DNA of 12,719 nt, taken from Planctomycetota bacterium. GTDB lineage: Bacteria; Planctomycetota; Brocadiia; Brocadiales; Brocadiaceae. The DNA lies in the NCBI GenBank assembly GCA_023261465.1, contig JAHFOW010000008.1, forward strand, positions 1-12,719. Reading direction: 5' to 3'. Under the pieces are notes generated by a model that saw only the letters and a program-made list of their open reading frames with translations, did no database searches and was not told the DNA's origin. Both the position numbers and the translations under genes were made by a program. This document shows positions 1 through 7,673 of the stretch, in pieces; the first letter of the stretch is position 1, and each line of letters starts with the position of its first letter.

Positions 1-28
1 CAAAGGACGCAAAGAGAAAATTAAATTT

Positions 29-964
29 ATGACGATTCTTATCTACGATGACGTCTTTTTAAAACATGATACGGGATATGGCCATCCTGAAAATGCCAAA
101 AGGCTGGAAAATACGGTAAAACGCCTGAAAGAAACCAGACTTTGGGATCTGTTCAGGATAGAAAAGCCCCGTGCCGCATCGGTTGAGGAAATTGGCCTTG
201 TTCATCCACAGAGCTATATCAAACATATTAAGCAAATTGCTAACGCTGGCGGCGGTTGGCTGGACGGGGATACAATTATTTCAAACGATTCATACGATGC
301 GGCTGTCTACGCGGCAGGGGCGCCCCTAACGGCTATAGACCTCATTATGAAAGGAGAAGAGAACAATGGCTTCTGTCTTGTGCGCCCTCCAGGGCATCAC
401 GCCACGATTACACAGGGTATGGGATTTTGCCTTTTTAACAATGTAGCTATTGCGGCAAGATATATTCAATCGAAATATCATGTGGAAAGAGTTCTTATTA
501 TCGACTGGGATGTTCATCATGGAAACGGCACGCAGGATATCTTTTATAGCGACCCGACGGTGTTGTATTTTTCCCTGCACCGATTTCCGTTTTACCCTGG
601 TTCAGGGAGAAGAGAGGAAAACGGGCAGGGCGTGGGTAAAGGTTTTACTATCAATGTGCCTCTTTTCTCAGATACATCGTCCGAGAAATACATGGAACTT
701 TTCACGGATATCATGGAGCATGAAGCGAACCGGTTTGCGCCGGAATTTATCCTTGTTTCGGCGGGTTTTGACGCGTACAGGAACGACCCTATTGGCGGTC
801 TGAACCTTGACAGAGAAGATTTCAATCAGTTAACTCAAACTGTTATGAAATGTGCTGAAAAACATTGCGGCGGTAAAATCGTGTCATGCCTTGAGGGTGG
901 TTACCATCTAACAGACCTTCCTCTTTGTATAGAAGCCCACCTCAAGGCATTACTTCGAATATAG
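29..964 (+). CDS. Histone deacetylase family protein (AcuC/HDAC-like zinc amidohydrolase)
   Basis: A 311-residue protein covering a complete single HDAC/amidohydrolase domain. The family hydrolyses acetyl-lysine, acetylpolyamines or related amides in the cytoplasm with a catalytic zinc. Visible motifs are RPPGHHA (119-125, with the His pair H123/H124), DWDVHHGNG (159-167, zinc ligands D161 and H163), SAGFDAY (244-250, third zinc ligand D248) and LEGGYH (288-293, Y292 at the transition-state tyrosine position). All key residues are present, so it should be active. The ATG at 29 gives the normal N-terminus (MTILIYDDVF); the leader has only a weak purine stretch. The substrate cannot be told from sequence: protein deacetylase, acetoin-utilisation type and polyamine deacetylase all remain possible. 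Its stop codon directly abuts the stop codon of rpsT on the opposite strand. Family assignment is firm; substrate is open. Confidence 0.93.
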   Translation: MTILIYDDVFLKHDTGYGHPENAKRLENTVKRLKETRLWDLFRIEKPRAASVEEIGLVHPQSYIKHIKQIANAGGGWLDGDTIISNDSYDAAVYAAGAPLTAIDLIMKGEENNGFCLVRPPGHHATITQGMGFCLFNNVAIAARYIQSKYHVERVLIIDWDVHHGNGTQDIFYSDPTVLYFSLHRFPFYPGSGRREENGQGVGKGFTINVPLFSDTSSEKYMELFTDIMEHEANRFAPEFILVSAGFDAYRNDPIGGLNLDREDFNQLTQTVMKCAEKHCGGKIVSCLEGGYHLTDLPLCIEAHLKALLRI

Positions 965-1249
965 CTAGCTTTTTGGTTGCGCTGCGGTTTTTATCTGATT
1001 CAGCTTTTTTGTTAACCGTGACTTCTTTCTATCCGCAGTCTTTTTGTGGAGTATCCCTTTTGATGCGCATTTATCTATTTTTTTTATAGCTAATCTGAGT
1101 TGTTCTTCTGATGACTGTACATTCTTCTCTTCGAGAGCGCCAAAAAACTTTTTCATCTGTGTTCTTAAGGCAGTTTTACGGATTCTGTTTCTCAAATTAC
1201 GCTTTACATTTTGCCTGAGCCTTTTTTTGGCTGATTTCATTATCGGCAT
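965..1249 (-). CDS. rpsT: 30S ribosomal protein S20
   Basis: A 94-residue, very basic protein. Its N-terminus MPIMKSAKKRLRQNVKR matches the typical S20 start (M-x-x-x-KSAKKR), followed by the RNA-binding helical bundle and an Ala/Lys-rich C-terminus. S20 binds 16S rRNA early in small-subunit assembly. The reading frame is open 12 codons further upstream (to 1285). The ATG at 1249 was chosen because it gives the family N-terminus and because a good AAGGAG (complement of 1261-1266) lies 11 bases before it. It is transcribed alone, divergently from def, and converges on the deacetylase gene with no intergenic base. Confidence 0.95.
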   Translation of the reverse strand: MPIMKSAKKRLRQNVKRNLRNRIRKTALRTQMKKFFGALEEKNVQSSEEQLRLAIKKIDKCASKGILHKKTADRKKSRLTKKLNQIKTAAQPKS

Positions 1250-1260
1250 AATTAAAGTAA

Positions 1261-1266
1261 CTCCTT
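1261..1266 (-). promoter_or_regulatory. Ribosome binding site of rpsT
   Basis: The minus strand reads AAGGAG here, 11 bases upstream of the ATG at 1249. It decides the start: the upstream in-frame ATG at 1285 would place this site inside the coding region. Confidence 0.6.
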
Positions 1267-1278
1267 GTAACGAAATAA

Positions 1279-1306
1279 ATGACAAATTTAAAATTAAGTA
1301 TATAAT
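1279..1306 (+). promoter_or_regulatory. Candidate promoter toward def, distal
   Basis: ATGACA (1279-1284) and a perfect TATAAT (1301-1306) are separated by 16 bases. This would give a 5' leader of roughly 115 bases for def. It overlaps the candidate rpsT promoter on the other strand, so the two could interfere. The call rests on consensus match alone. Confidence 0.3.
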
Positions 1307-1332
1307 TTATTTAATTTATGCCGTAAAGTCAA
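1304..1332 (-). promoter_or_regulatory. Candidate sigma70-type promoter for rpsT
   Basis: On the minus strand, TTGACT (complement of 1327-1332, 5 of 6 to TTGACA) is followed after 17 bases by TAAATT (complement of 1304-1309, 4 of 6 to TATAAT). Transcription would begin about 50 bases before the rpsT start codon. The region is very AT-rich, so chance matches are likely and the call is tentative. Confidence 0.3.
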
Positions 1333-1350
1333 TAGGAAAAAGAAAGAGCC

Positions 1351-1379
1351 TTGCATTTTTACGTCTTTTTCTTTATTAT
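1351..1379 (+). promoter_or_regulatory. Candidate promoter toward def, proximal
   Basis: TTGCAT (1351-1356) and TATTAT (1374-1379, 5 of 6 to TATAAT) are separated by 17 bases, about 50 bases before the def start codon. The -35 match is weak. It is an alternative to the distal candidate at 1279-1306. Confidence 0.3.
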
Positions 1380-1430
1380 TAATGAAAAGATAATTATTTC
1401 ATAAAACTTTATCCACGAGAAAAGATATTA

Positions 1431-1943
1431 ATGAATATTGTTGTCTATCCAGACCAGGTGCTCCGCCAAAAGGCAAAACCTTTAACCCAGATTAACAAAG
1501 AGGTATACCAGAAAGTTGAGCAAATGATGGAGTTGATGTATCAGGCGCAAGGGGTTGGGCTGGCTGCCCCCCAGGTGGATTGGTCGGTTCGGCTGGTCAT
1601 TATTGATACTAATAGCAATAAGAGCGAAGAAACGGTATTTATCAACCCGGTGATTATCGAAGAGGCTGGCGAGGTAAACAAAGAAGAGGGATGTCTGAGT
1701 TTTCCAGGGGTCAGGAGCAAGATTATCCGTGCGCACAGGATAAAGGCACACGCATATAACCTCAAAGGACAAAAATTAGAAATTGTTGCAGAAGGATTGG
1801 CGGCACGCGCATGGCAACACGAGCTTGACCACCTCGATGGCACCCTTTTTATCGACAGGATGAGTCCGGCAAGCCGGCTTGCGTCATCCCCTCAGTTAAA
1901 GGAACTGGAACGGGACAAAAAAGCGACCAGGATTTCCGTTTAA
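1431..1943 (+). CDS. def: Peptide deformylase
   Basis: A 170-residue cytoplasmic metalloenzyme that removes the formyl group from the N-terminal methionine of new proteins. All three family motifs are intact: GVGLAAPQV (41-49), EGCLS (86-90, metal ligand C88) and QHELDH (129-134, metal ligands H130 and H134 with catalytic E131). Length and the start MNIVVYPDQVLR are normal. The Shine-Dalgarno region is weak (purine-rich GAGAAAAG). It is followed after 66 bases by fmt, which adds the formyl group, the classic functional pairing. The tail after residue 145 (SPASRLASSPQL onwards) is polar and less conserved, as usual in this family. Confidence 0.97.
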   Translation: MNIVVYPDQVLRQKAKPLTQINKEVYQKVEQMMELMYQAQGVGLAAPQVDWSVRLVIIDTNSNKSEETVFINPVIIEEAGEVNKEEGCLSFPGVRSKIIRAHRIKAHAYNLKGQKLEIVAEGLAARAWQHELDHLDGTLFIDRMSPASRLASSPQLKELERDKKATRISV

Positions 1944-2009
1944 CGGGTATTTTATTTTAATATAAAAGACACATACCACAAACATCTTTATTAAAATAAA
2001 TATACTATA

Positions 2010-2972
2010 ATGAACGTGATCTTTGTGGGAACGCCTGAGTTTGCTGTTCCCTGTTTAAGCTCTTTGGTAACATCTAAGCATAAAATTGTTGCAGTCGTTA
2101 CACAACCTGACAGGCCCAAAGGGAGAAGTAAAATTCCCTGCCCTCCACCGGTAAAGGAGGTATCGCAAAAATTCGGGTTAACCATTCTCCAGCCTGAAAA
2201 TATCAATAGCGAATCGGTTATGAAACAACTCCAATATTTTTCTCCTGATTGTATTATTGCCGTTGCCTTTGGACAGTTCCTTTCGAGTGCGGTTCTCCGT
2301 ATTCCACGATATCAATGTATTAATATTCACGCATCCCTGCTGCCAAAGTTTCGTGGAGCAGCCCCGATCAATCGGGCAATTATCCAGGGTGAAACTACTA
2401 CCGGTGTTACTTCTATGGTTATGACCGTAAAGATGGACGCAGGCGATATCATTGCCCAAAAAACAACACCAATATTTCCCGACGAAAATGGGGGTGAACT
2501 GGAAGTGAGATTGGCCTCTATGGGCGCAGAACTCTTATTGGAAACGATTGATCTTATAGAAACAGGAAAAGCCATATACACAAAACAAGACGAAAAGGCA
2601 GTTTGCTTTGCCCCTAAATTGAAAAATGAAGATGGGCTGATCCAATGGTCCCTTGAAACGCATAAAATTCATAATCTCATACGCGGAGTTACCCCAGCGC
2701 CTGGGGCATATACGTATTATGCAAAAGATGACCATCATGAAAAAAAGAGGATTATTGTCCAAAAAACCCAAATCCACAGTGGGTCAGAACTCATAGTATC
2801 TTTGAATCCCGGGACGGTAACAGAAATCGCACCATGTGGAATTCATGTAGCCACCCCTGATGGATGTATTTGTATTACACGATTGCAACCAGAGGGTAAA
2901 CGCGCAATGGACGCACAAGAATACGTGCGTGGATACAAAATAACACCCGGCGATATGTTCGTTTCTCAATAA
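2010..2972 (+). CDS. fmt: Methionyl-tRNA formyltransferase
   Basis: A 320-residue enzyme that formylates Met-tRNA(fMet) using 10-formyl-tetrahydrofolate. The N-terminal formyltransferase Rossmann domain begins MNVIFVGTPEFAVP. It holds the catalytic residues N105 and H107 within NIHASLLPKFRGAAPI (105-120) and D143 in the KMDAGDII segment (141-148). The C-terminal domain (from about 205) is the OB-like tRNA-binding module. Length is normal. The start is fixed by the conserved N-terminus. The bases before it are AT-only for about 15 positions and carry no Shine-Dalgarno sequence; a TATAAT overlaps the start codon. It lies between def and the DUF116 gene on the same strand. Confidence 0.97.
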   Translation: MNVIFVGTPEFAVPCLSSLVTSKHKIVAVVTQPDRPKGRSKIPCPPPVKEVSQKFGLTILQPENINSESVMKQLQYFSPDCIIAVAFGQFLSSAVLRIPRYQCINIHASLLPKFRGAAPINRAIIQGETTTGVTSMVMTVKMDAGDIIAQKTTPIFPDENGGELEVRLASMGAELLLETIDLIETGKAIYTKQDEKAVCFAPKLKNEDGLIQWSLETHKIHNLIRGVTPAPGAYTYYAKDDHHEKKRIIVQKTQIHSGSELIVSLNPGTVTEIAPCGIHVATPDGCICITRLQPEGKRAMDAQEYVRGYKITPGDMFVSQ

Positions 2973-3022
2973 TATTTGGTTGTCAAATTTAAAATCTATC
3001 ATTCTTTAAAAGGCAGGTAATT

Positions 3023-3469
3023 ATGGAATTTATTGATAAACAAGTGGTTTCTATCAATAACCTCATGATGAAGTTTCGCAAGAAAAAGTGTTCCCCGAAA
3101 AATTTATTAATTCTCTTTCCCCATTGCATTCAGAATTCCCAGTGTAAGCAGAATGTAAAAAATGACCTCAATGAATGCAAGCGCTGCGGAAAGTGCAAAA
3201 TTAAGGACCTTTTGGAATTTTCTGAAAAGTACGGGGTAAATATCGTCCTCGCAACAGGAGGCCGCGTTGCCCTTCAAAGGGTAATGGAGGAAGATATCCA
3301 TGGAGTAATCGCCATTGCCTGTGAAAAGGAACTCAGGACAGGATTAATGGCAGCCATGAAAAAAGCCATTTTTGCAGTGCCAAATCTAAGACCTCACGGA
3401 TATTGCAAGGATACGGACGTGTATCTCGACGAGGTAAAAGAGGCAATTGAAAAATTCCTCACAGACTAA
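3023..3469 (+). CDS. DUF116 cysteine-rich protein
   Basis: A 148-residue protein with the DUF116 pattern: FPHCIQ (32-37, C35), C41, then C52-x2-C55-x2-C58, an ATGGR turn (77-81), IACEKEL (98-104, C100) and RPHGYC (123-128, C128). The spaced cysteines suggest bound metal or an iron-sulfur cluster, but no biochemical role is established. This is a core-only version with no N-terminal membrane segment, so it should be cytoplasmic. A fair ribosome site (AAAGGCAGG) precedes the ATG. It starts 50 bases after fmt, and rsmB starts inside its last codons, so the three are probably co-transcribed. The position between two translation-related genes hints at a role near tRNA or rRNA modification. That is inference only. 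Confidence 0.85.
   Translation: MEFIDKQVVSINNLMMKFRKKKCSPKNLLILFPHCIQNSQCKQNVKNDLNECKRCGKCKIKDLLEFSEKYGVNIVLATGGRVALQRVMEEDIHGVIAIACEKELRTGLMAAMKKAIFAVPNLRPHGYCKDTDVYLDEVKEAIEKFLTD
3431..3449 (+). promoter_or_regulatory. Internal ribosome site and TTG start of rsmB
   Basis: GAGGT (3431-3435) and AGAGG (3439-3443) lie within the last codons of the DUF116 gene, ahead of the TTG at 3447. Spacing is 11 and 3 bases respectively, so the first is the likelier site. Confidence 0.45.
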
Positions 3470-4832
3470 GCCGGACGTTCGCTCCGAATGTCTTCACATC
3501 CTGCGCGAGGTCGAAGAAAAAGAGGTCTTTGCACAGGAACTTATATCTTCAAGATGCGCAAAAGATGATATATCAAAGGTAGACAAACATCTCCTTACGG
3601 AACTCGTCAATGGCGTTATTCGCCATCGTTTGTCCCTCGACACGATTATCTCCTTTTTTTCGAAGATACCGCTCAACAAGATAGAACCATGGGTACGGCA
3701 GGCGTTACGCCTGGGTCTTTATCAAATGATATACCTGGATAGAATCCCTGCCTCCGCAGCGGTGAACACCTCTGTTGAGTTAATAAAAAAACTCGTCCAT
3801 CGAACAGATGCCGCTCGATATACCAACGCAATCCTGAGGTCGGTTGAAAGAGATATTTACAATAAATGTCTGCCGGAGCAGGAAATTGCCGATCCCCAAA
3901 AGGCATTGTACCGGAGGGAAGGCACGTGGTGCACATTTCAGCGCCCCCTGTTTCCCCATCCGGAAAAACACCCCATTACTTCTCTTGCAGTTAATTACAA
4001 CCACCCCGAATGGCTGATAAAACGCTGGCTCCGCAGATATGGAAAGGAAAAGACTATCGAAATATGCAAGACCGGTAACCTTGCTCCAAAGGTATATCTC
4101 CGCATCAATCATGCGAAAATTTCCTCACAAGAATTTCTTGAGCTGTGTAACAAAAACTCCATTCATGCACGCCCGACCGATAATGCAGTAGTAGTTGCGA
4201 ATTGCGCCGTTTCTGAAATTCCAGGTTTTTCAGAAGGATTATTTTTTGTACAGGACGCTTCTGCAATAAAAGTAGCGCAATTCCTGAAAACAGAACCGTC
4301 AAACACTGTACTGGATATGTGCGCAGCCCCGGGAGGAAAAACAACACACATTGCAGAACTTTTAGGAGAGACAGGAAAGATATATGCACTCGATGTTTCT
4401 TTAAAAAGGTTGCAATTAGTCAAAGAGAATTGCCTCCGTATGGGAGTAAGCAATGTTTTTCCCGTATGTGGTGATGCATCAGAACACAGGGTTCCCTTCC
4501 AGTGCGCCTTCGATCGTGTGCTCATCGATGCGCCATGTTCTAATACAGGGGTATTCTCTCGCCGGGTAGAGGCACGGTGGCGATTAAAAGAAGAAGATAT
4601 TTATAAAATGTCTGCTTTACAATATTCGATATTAAAAACGGGGGCTACCCGACTCAAACCCAACGGTTTTCTCGTCTACAGTACCTGTAGCATTGAACCG
4701 GAAGAAAACCAGGATGTTATAAAGAAATTTCTCGGCAATGAACCACAATTCTGTCTGGATGCAGAGGAATGTTATTTACCTGGAAAGGCAGGCGACGGAG
4801 GGTATATGGCAAGACTTTGCCGGAAATCCTAG
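3447..4832 (+). CDS. rsmB: 16S rRNA (cytosine-967-C5)-methyltransferase RsmB
   Basis: A 461-residue two-domain enzyme. Residues about 8-135 form a NusB-like RNA-binding domain (VDKHLLTELVNGVIRHR; PASAAVNTSVELIKK). From about 180 comes the SAM-dependent m5C methyltransferase: motif I LDMCAAPGGKTT (289-300), motif IV DAPCSNTG (361-368, C364) and motif VI STCSIEPEEN (412-421, nucleophile C414). It methylates C967 (E. coli numbering) of 16S rRNA. The start is a TTG at 3447 inside the DUF116 gene, giving a 23-base overlap that suggests translational coupling. GAGGT at 3431-3435 lies 11 bases upstream. No in-frame ATG further in would keep the NusB domain. Residues 137-178 form a linker rich in Pro, His and Arg that looks longer than usual. 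Confidence 0.95.
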   Translation: MKNSSQTKPDVRSECLHILREVEEKEVFAQELISSRCAKDDISKVDKHLLTELVNGVIRHRLSLDTIISFFSKIPLNKIEPWVRQALRLGLYQMIYLDRIPASAAVNTSVELIKKLVHRTDAARYTNAILRSVERDIYNKCLPEQEIADPQKALYRREGTWCTFQRPLFPHPEKHPITSLAVNYNHPEWLIKRWLRRYGKEKTIEICKTGNLAPKVYLRINHAKISSQEFLELCNKNSIHARPTDNAVVVANCAVSEIPGFSEGLFFVQDASAIKVAQFLKTEPSNTVLDMCAAPGGKTTHIAELLGETGKIYALDVSLKRLQLVKENCLRMGVSNVFPVCGDASEHRVPFQCAFDRVLIDAPCSNTGVFSRRVEARWRLKEEDIYKMSALQYSILKTGATRLKPNGFLVYSTCSIEPEENQDVIKKFLGNEPQFCLDAEECYLPGKAGDGGYMARLCRKS

Positions 4833-4954
4833 CGCAGCACAGCCGCACCAATTCTTCCTTATGAAATCTTTTATCATTATAAGGATGATATTCGATGTAC
4901 CAATTGCCATAAAAATATTGCTGCTAAAATATTGTACAATCATCACCAAATTAA
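4833..4954. other. Convergent intergenic gap, no clear terminator
   Basis: These 122 AT-rich bases lie between the 3' ends of rsmB and the type III polyketide synthase gene. A 6-bp inverted pair CCTTAT/ATAAGG with a long loop is the only structure seen. No GC-rich hairpin with a T-run was found in either direction. Confidence 0.5.
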
Positions 4955-6022
4955 CTACGACCTGAGCAGACATGCATGGGCACTGAGTCCTGCGCCCAAA
5001 GCTATCATAACACACCATTCACCCGGTGCAATACCTTTATCCAAAATCTCCTTTAATACAAATAACACCGTCGGCGAGGACATGTTTCCATACCTGGCTA
5101 AAATAGTTCGGGTCGGTTGCATCTGGGTTTCTGAAAGTCCCAATTCATGCTTAATCGCATTAATTACCTTTTCACCGCCCGGATGAAATGCCCAGTGCCG
5201 AATGTCTCCAATTTTTAATCCTGCTTGTTTTAAGAGGTCATTTACTACCCTGGAAACCGCCTTGCCCGCAATTTCAGGTAAAAAAATGGAAAGCTGATTG
5301 TGCAATTGCCCATTCCGGTAAATATATCGTATGTCCTCCCGATGTTCTGGTTCATAATGGCTTGCACATGCAATCAAGGCCAATCCTTTGTGACGGCCAC
5401 AGAGTACCGACGCCGATGCCCCATCTGCAAAGATTGCATTTGAAATAATCAGGCTCAAATCATCAGCCATCTGAAAGGTAGCGCTGCAAATTTCAACAGA
5501 AACGCTTACGACCACACCACTCTTTGTCCCGTTTAAAATATCCTTGCACAGCTGTAAGTTTGGCACGGCGCCACCGCATCCACTCCCCACCAGGTCATGG
5601 GCGCGTATCTGGCGGGAAAAACCTAGCCTGTCTATAAGGTATGTCGATATACCTGGACAAATATACCCCGTGCAGGTATTAACCACCAATCCTGTTACAT
5701 CGTTTATAGGTAATTCCGCCTGCCTCAAAGCCTGAACAATTGCCTGTGATGAAAGGTCAACTGCCCACCGTGTAAAGCGGGCAATACGGCTATCGGGGTC
5801 TTCGTTCACAAGACATTCAAGATTGTCCACGGCAAGATGCCGGCGTGATATACCCGGATGGGCTAAAATCTTGCGCATAATTGCCAGACTCTTTGAACTG
5901 AGTTTGTCTGAATAATATTTTGAGAGGAACGCCTCTGACTGAACTTGATTTACGGAATGTGGCGGTGTAGAAACTGCTATTGATGCAATACGAACATTTA
6001 CGTCAGTAGAATTCTGGGGCAT
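4955..6022 (-). CDS. Type III polyketide synthase (chalcone/stilbene synthase family)
   Basis: A 355-residue thiolase-fold condensing enzyme. The family acts as a homodimer and uses CoA-linked starters and malonyl-CoA to make aromatic polyketides such as pyrones, resorcinols or tetrahydroxynaphthalene. The triad is intact: C149 in GSGCGGAVPN (146-155), H280 in HPGGEK (280-285) and N313 in YGNMSSPTV (311-319). NTCTGY (115-120) precedes the nucleophile region, and the C-terminal GAGLSAHA is also typical. The triad and HPGG context point to type III PKS rather than FabH. The ATG at 6022 has AGGA six bases upstream (complement of 6029-6032) and gives a normal length. It is the last gene of the minus block, 189 bases after the radical SAM gene, with a repeat copy 50 bases before its start. 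Product class cannot be read from sequence. Confidence 0.88.
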   Translation of the reverse strand: MPQNSTDVNVRIASIAVSTPPHSVNQVQSEAFLSKYYSDKLSSKSLAIMRKILAHPGISRRHLAVDNLECLVNEDPDSRIARFTRWAVDLSSQAIVQALRQAELPINDVTGLVVNTCTGYICPGISTYLIDRLGFSRQIRAHDLVGSGCGGAVPNLQLCKDILNGTKSGVVVSVSVEICSATFQMADDLSLIISNAIFADGASASVLCGRHKGLALIACASHYEPEHREDIRYIYRNGQLHNQLSIFLPEIAGKAVSRVVNDLLKQAGLKIGDIRHWAFHPGGEKVINAIKHELGLSETQMQPTRTILARYGNMSSPTVLFVLKEILDKGIAPGEWCVMIALGAGLSAHACLLRS

Positions 6023-6072
6023 TTTTTATCCTGATTGTCATCAAAATACGAGCGTGAAAACCTCAAATTAGG

Positions 6073-6172
6073 CCTTCGGCTACTTTTTTCGCAATCAAAT
6101 GTAGGGCGAGGCTTTAGCCTTGCCACGTGCAACCCTAAAGGGTTGTCCTGCAACAAACTTTGAAATTCCTTA
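6073..6172 (+). repeat. Dispersed structured repeat, copy A
   Basis: Matches 8751-8850 over about 100 bases. In the 67-base core (6102-6168 against 8781-8847) only three bases differ. It can fold as GGCGAGGCT/AGCCTTGCC (6105-6113 with 6116-6124) followed by CAACCC-TAAA-GGGTTG (6130-6145). A partly competing outer pair is GTAGGGC (6101-6107) with GTCCTGC (6145-6151). It lies between the radical SAM and polyketide synthase genes, so it falls in the leader of the latter if that gene has its own promoter. No transposase is present, so it is a REP/MITE-like passive repeat or a structured RNA element. Confidence 0.85.
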
Positions 6173-6190
6173 GCATGTACTTACGGGAAA

Positions 6191-6204
6191 CACGGAACAC
6201 CGTG
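6191..6204 (-). terminator. Weak hairpin after the radical SAM gene
   Basis: CACGG-AACA-CCGTG forms a 5-bp stem just past the stop codon at 6212. On the minus strand it is followed only by TTTCCC, so it is a poor match to an intrinsic terminator. Confidence 0.25.
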
Positions 6205-6211
6205 CGCCTCC

Positions 6212-7648
6212 TCAAACGTCCATTCCAATAAATCTCAGCCCACGCCGGATTGACCGTGTGTGTTTCCAGAGGGGCGGTCGAATACCAAATTTGTATCCAA
6301 TACGATTAAGCATAGGCAGAAACGGAAGACTGATGGTATTTGAGCTAATATAATTCATGTGTTTAGTCAGGACATTATGCATGGTATTCGTTACCCGGTT
6401 GAGATCAAGTGCAGGGGAAATGTAAAATACCGGTTCAAGCATCGCTGCCGGTGCAAGCGTTAAAACTCCTTCTCTTCGCGCAATCTGCTCAAGTTCTGTT
6501 CCCGGATATACACGGATACCTATATTGAAAAATGCCACATCCTTCGGACGTATGAATTGTTCTGCAAAGCGCAAGGTTTCCTGAACGGTTTCCTTCGTCT
6601 CACCCGGTCCACCTAACATAAAAATCCACAAACAGGGCAACGTGTGCTGCTGTACTATACGTGCTGCATTATAGACGTCTTTTGCGGTAAATCCCTTATT
6701 AAGACCTTTCAGGACAACGTCTGAAGCGCTTTCAACCGTAATGCCAATGCCCACAAAACCCGCATTCTCCATTGCTGTGAGAAGGGCGTCATCCAGGAAA
6801 TAAGGATTTAACTCAAGACTCTGGAGGCGAACATTCAGTTGTGCCCTGGCGATCCCTTCACACACAGCCAGTGCATGGTCATACGGGGCATTAAACACGT
6901 TGTCAACAAACTCAATATCCCGCAAACCCCGTGATGCAAGGTATCGGACCGCATCAACCACCGTTTCCGGATTGCATAACCGGTAGTCGTGCCCCTCAAT
7001 CTTTCTATACGTGCAGTATATGCACTTGAAATGACACCCGAGTTTTGTTTGAATTGGCACGGTTGATAGTCGTGATAGGTACGCCTGCACATTAATCCAT
7101 TGATAAAAATCGGGAACAGGGCAACCGCCGGAAAAACGGGCGGTATAACCGGTATTATTTCTAAACACATCATTCTCAAGCCATGCAATACCGGGTATCT
7201 CACGAACCTTCCCACCCTTTGAAATTGCCTCTAATAATTGAGGAAAAACAACCTCGCCGTCTCCCAATATCGCCCATTCAACCCCTGCATGGCGGAGCAA
7301 CTCTTCCGGCATAACGCCAACTGCGGCGCCGCCAAGGACAATGGGGGTCTGCGTCCTGCCCCGAATTGTTCTTACTATCGATGTTAAATCCTTAAAGAAT
7401 GCCACGGGTTGTTGCATATCATTGTTATCAATATTCCGGATGGAAAGTCCCACGACATCAGGATCACATGTATGCAGTTCCGACTCTAAAGCACGCACGG
7501 GTTCGCGCTCAAACATCAGGTCTAACAGCCTGACCCTGTGACCTGCTTTCTTAACAGCCTCTGCAACAAGACATGCGCCAAGCGGTATAACGGGCACAGG
7601 ACCGCGATAGCGGTTGGTAACGACAATAAGGACATTCACAACTTTCAC
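6212..7648 (-). CDS. B12-binding-domain radical SAM protein
   Basis: A 478-residue protein. Residues 1-140 form a cobalamin-binding Rossmann domain (IPLGACLVAEAV, VVGLSI, VLGG at 104-107, GDGE at 129-132). No DxHxxG motif is seen, so cobalamin would bind without a histidine ligand, as in BchE-like and class B methylase relatives. Residues about 195-400 form the radical SAM barrel with the cluster motif C205-x3-C209-x2-C212 (GCHFKCIYC) and a GGPGET segment (346-351). The C-terminal 80 residues are basic and unassigned. Family members methylate unreactive carbons or rearrange lipids, tetrapyrroles and natural products. The start is a GTG at 7648; a second GTG at 7639 is possible, and neither has a strong ribosome site. 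It starts 25 bases after the CuA lipoprotein gene, so is probably co-transcribed. The substrate is unknown. Confidence 0.9.
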   Translation of the reverse strand: MKVVNVLIVVTNRYRGPVPVIPLGACLVAEAVKKAGHRVRLLDLMFEREPVRALESELHTCDPDVVGLSIRNIDNNDMQQPVAFFKDLTSIVRTIRGRTQTPIVLGGAAVGVMPEELLRHAGVEWAILGDGEVVFPQLLEAISKGGKVREIPGIAWLENDVFRNNTGYTARFSGGCPVPDFYQWINVQAYLSRLSTVPIQTKLGCHFKCIYCTYRKIEGHDYRLCNPETVVDAVRYLASRGLRDIEFVDNVFNAPYDHALAVCEGIARAQLNVRLQSLELNPYFLDDALLTAMENAGFVGIGITVESASDVVLKGLNKGFTAKDVYNAARIVQQHTLPCLWIFMLGGPGETKETVQETLRFAEQFIRPKDVAFFNIGIRVYPGTELEQIARREGVLTLAPAAMLEPVFYISPALDLNRVTNTMHNVLTKHMNYISSNTISLPFLPMLNRIGYKFGIRPPLWKHTRSIRRGLRFIGMDV

Positions 7649-7673
7649 CCCAAGTTTTTAATACCCTGTGAAA

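Noticed and set aside
450..803. Plus-strand 117-codon frame inside the deacetylase gene
   Set aside because: A shadow of the real frame; the deacetylase motifs lie in the other frame throughout.
4833..4954. Possible bidirectional terminator between rsmB and the PKS gene
   Set aside because: Only a 6-bp AT-rich pair with a 16-base loop and no T-run is present.
4955..6022. FabH-type 3-oxoacyl-ACP synthase III
   Set aside because: The GSGCGGAVPN, HPGGEK and YGNMSSPTV contexts fit the chalcone synthase family better than the usual FabH motifs.
6835..7215. Minus-strand 126-codon frame inside the radical SAM gene
   Set aside because: Overlaps the cluster-binding motif region of the true frame, and its protein has no domain signature.
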